From positions 1 through 5,338 of the forward strand of contig CAJZGD010000181.1 of NCBI GenBank assembly GCA_915275065.1: DNA of 5,338 bases, in the 5' to 3' direction. The translations under genes and the position numbers were made by a program. This stretch comes from an uncultured Corynebacterium sp. GTDB lineage: Bacteria; Actinomycetota; Actinomycetes; Mycobacteriales; Mycobacteriaceae. Within the stretch, counting starts at the first letter, position 1. Each line of letters opens with the position of its first letter. Below, in pieces: positions 5,264-5,338 of this stretch. Under the pieces are notes generated by a model, which did no database searches, was not told the origin of the DNA, and was given only the letters and a program-made list of their open reading frames with translations.

Positions 5264-5338
5264 GCGTCAATGTGCCCAACAGACCAATTTCGCCTAAAAT
5301 CTAATGGCGGATTGCGGTCCCGGCGATGTCACGGCATC

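Noticed and set aside
5295..5338. TAAAAT at 5295-5300 followed by a plus-strand ATG at 5304
   Set aside because: Only 11 codons are visible, there is no ribosome site, and the ATG lies too close to the -10; it may be chance or a divergent promoter for a gene outside the window.
1..5338. CRISPR array, tRNA, rRNA, insertion sequence or prophage parts
   Set aside because: No regular spaced repeats, tRNA-like folds, transposase or integrase motifs, or terminal repeats were seen on either strand.

Overview
The window looks like chromosomal DNA from a mycolic-acid-making actinobacterium, most likely a Corynebacterium. The basis is three separate proteins of the antigen 85/Cmt mycolyltransferase family, moderately high GC, and a MhuD-type heme-degrading enzyme. 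The species cannot be named from the sequence alone.

Layout. Positions 1-864 (minus) hold the first 288 residues of a secreted mycolyltransferase whose C-terminal end lies outside the window. Positions 934-2142 (minus) hold a complete tandem paralog, 402 residues, with the whole Ser-Glu-His triad. The two are separated by 69 bp that contain a perfect TATAAT on the minus strand overlapped by an inverted repeat. A 110-bp divergent intergenic region (2143-2252) with two short direct repeats and a weak DtxR-like dyad separates them from a plus-strand pair. That pair is a MhuD/IsdG-like heme monooxygenase (2253-2558) followed after 3 bp by a bacterial PH-domain protein (2562-2930). A hairpin at 2986-3010 sits between this pair and a convergent minus-strand NAD-dependent epimerase/dehydratase-like protein, whose best start is 3897 rather than 3963. 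After a 139-bp gap comes a third mycolyltransferase-like gene (4037-5185, minus). It is more divergent and has no recognisable classical signal peptide. The final 153 bp (5186-5338) hold candidate promoter elements and a perfect 7-10-7 inverted repeat, but no supported gene.

How the genes may fit together. The paralogs at 1-864 and 934-2142 should act outside the plasma membrane, moving mycolic acids between trehalose monomycolate, trehalose dimycolate and arabinogalactan. The heme monooxygenase would release iron from imported heme in the cytoplasm. Its place next to surface mycolyltransferase genes suggests, but does not prove, a link between envelope building and iron or host response. The PH-domain protein and the epimerase have no assignable substrate. 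I found no clear previously undescribed system. The most unusual items are the third mycolyltransferase without a signal peptide, the shifting cysteine positions among the paralogs, and the regulatory dyads in the intergenic gaps.
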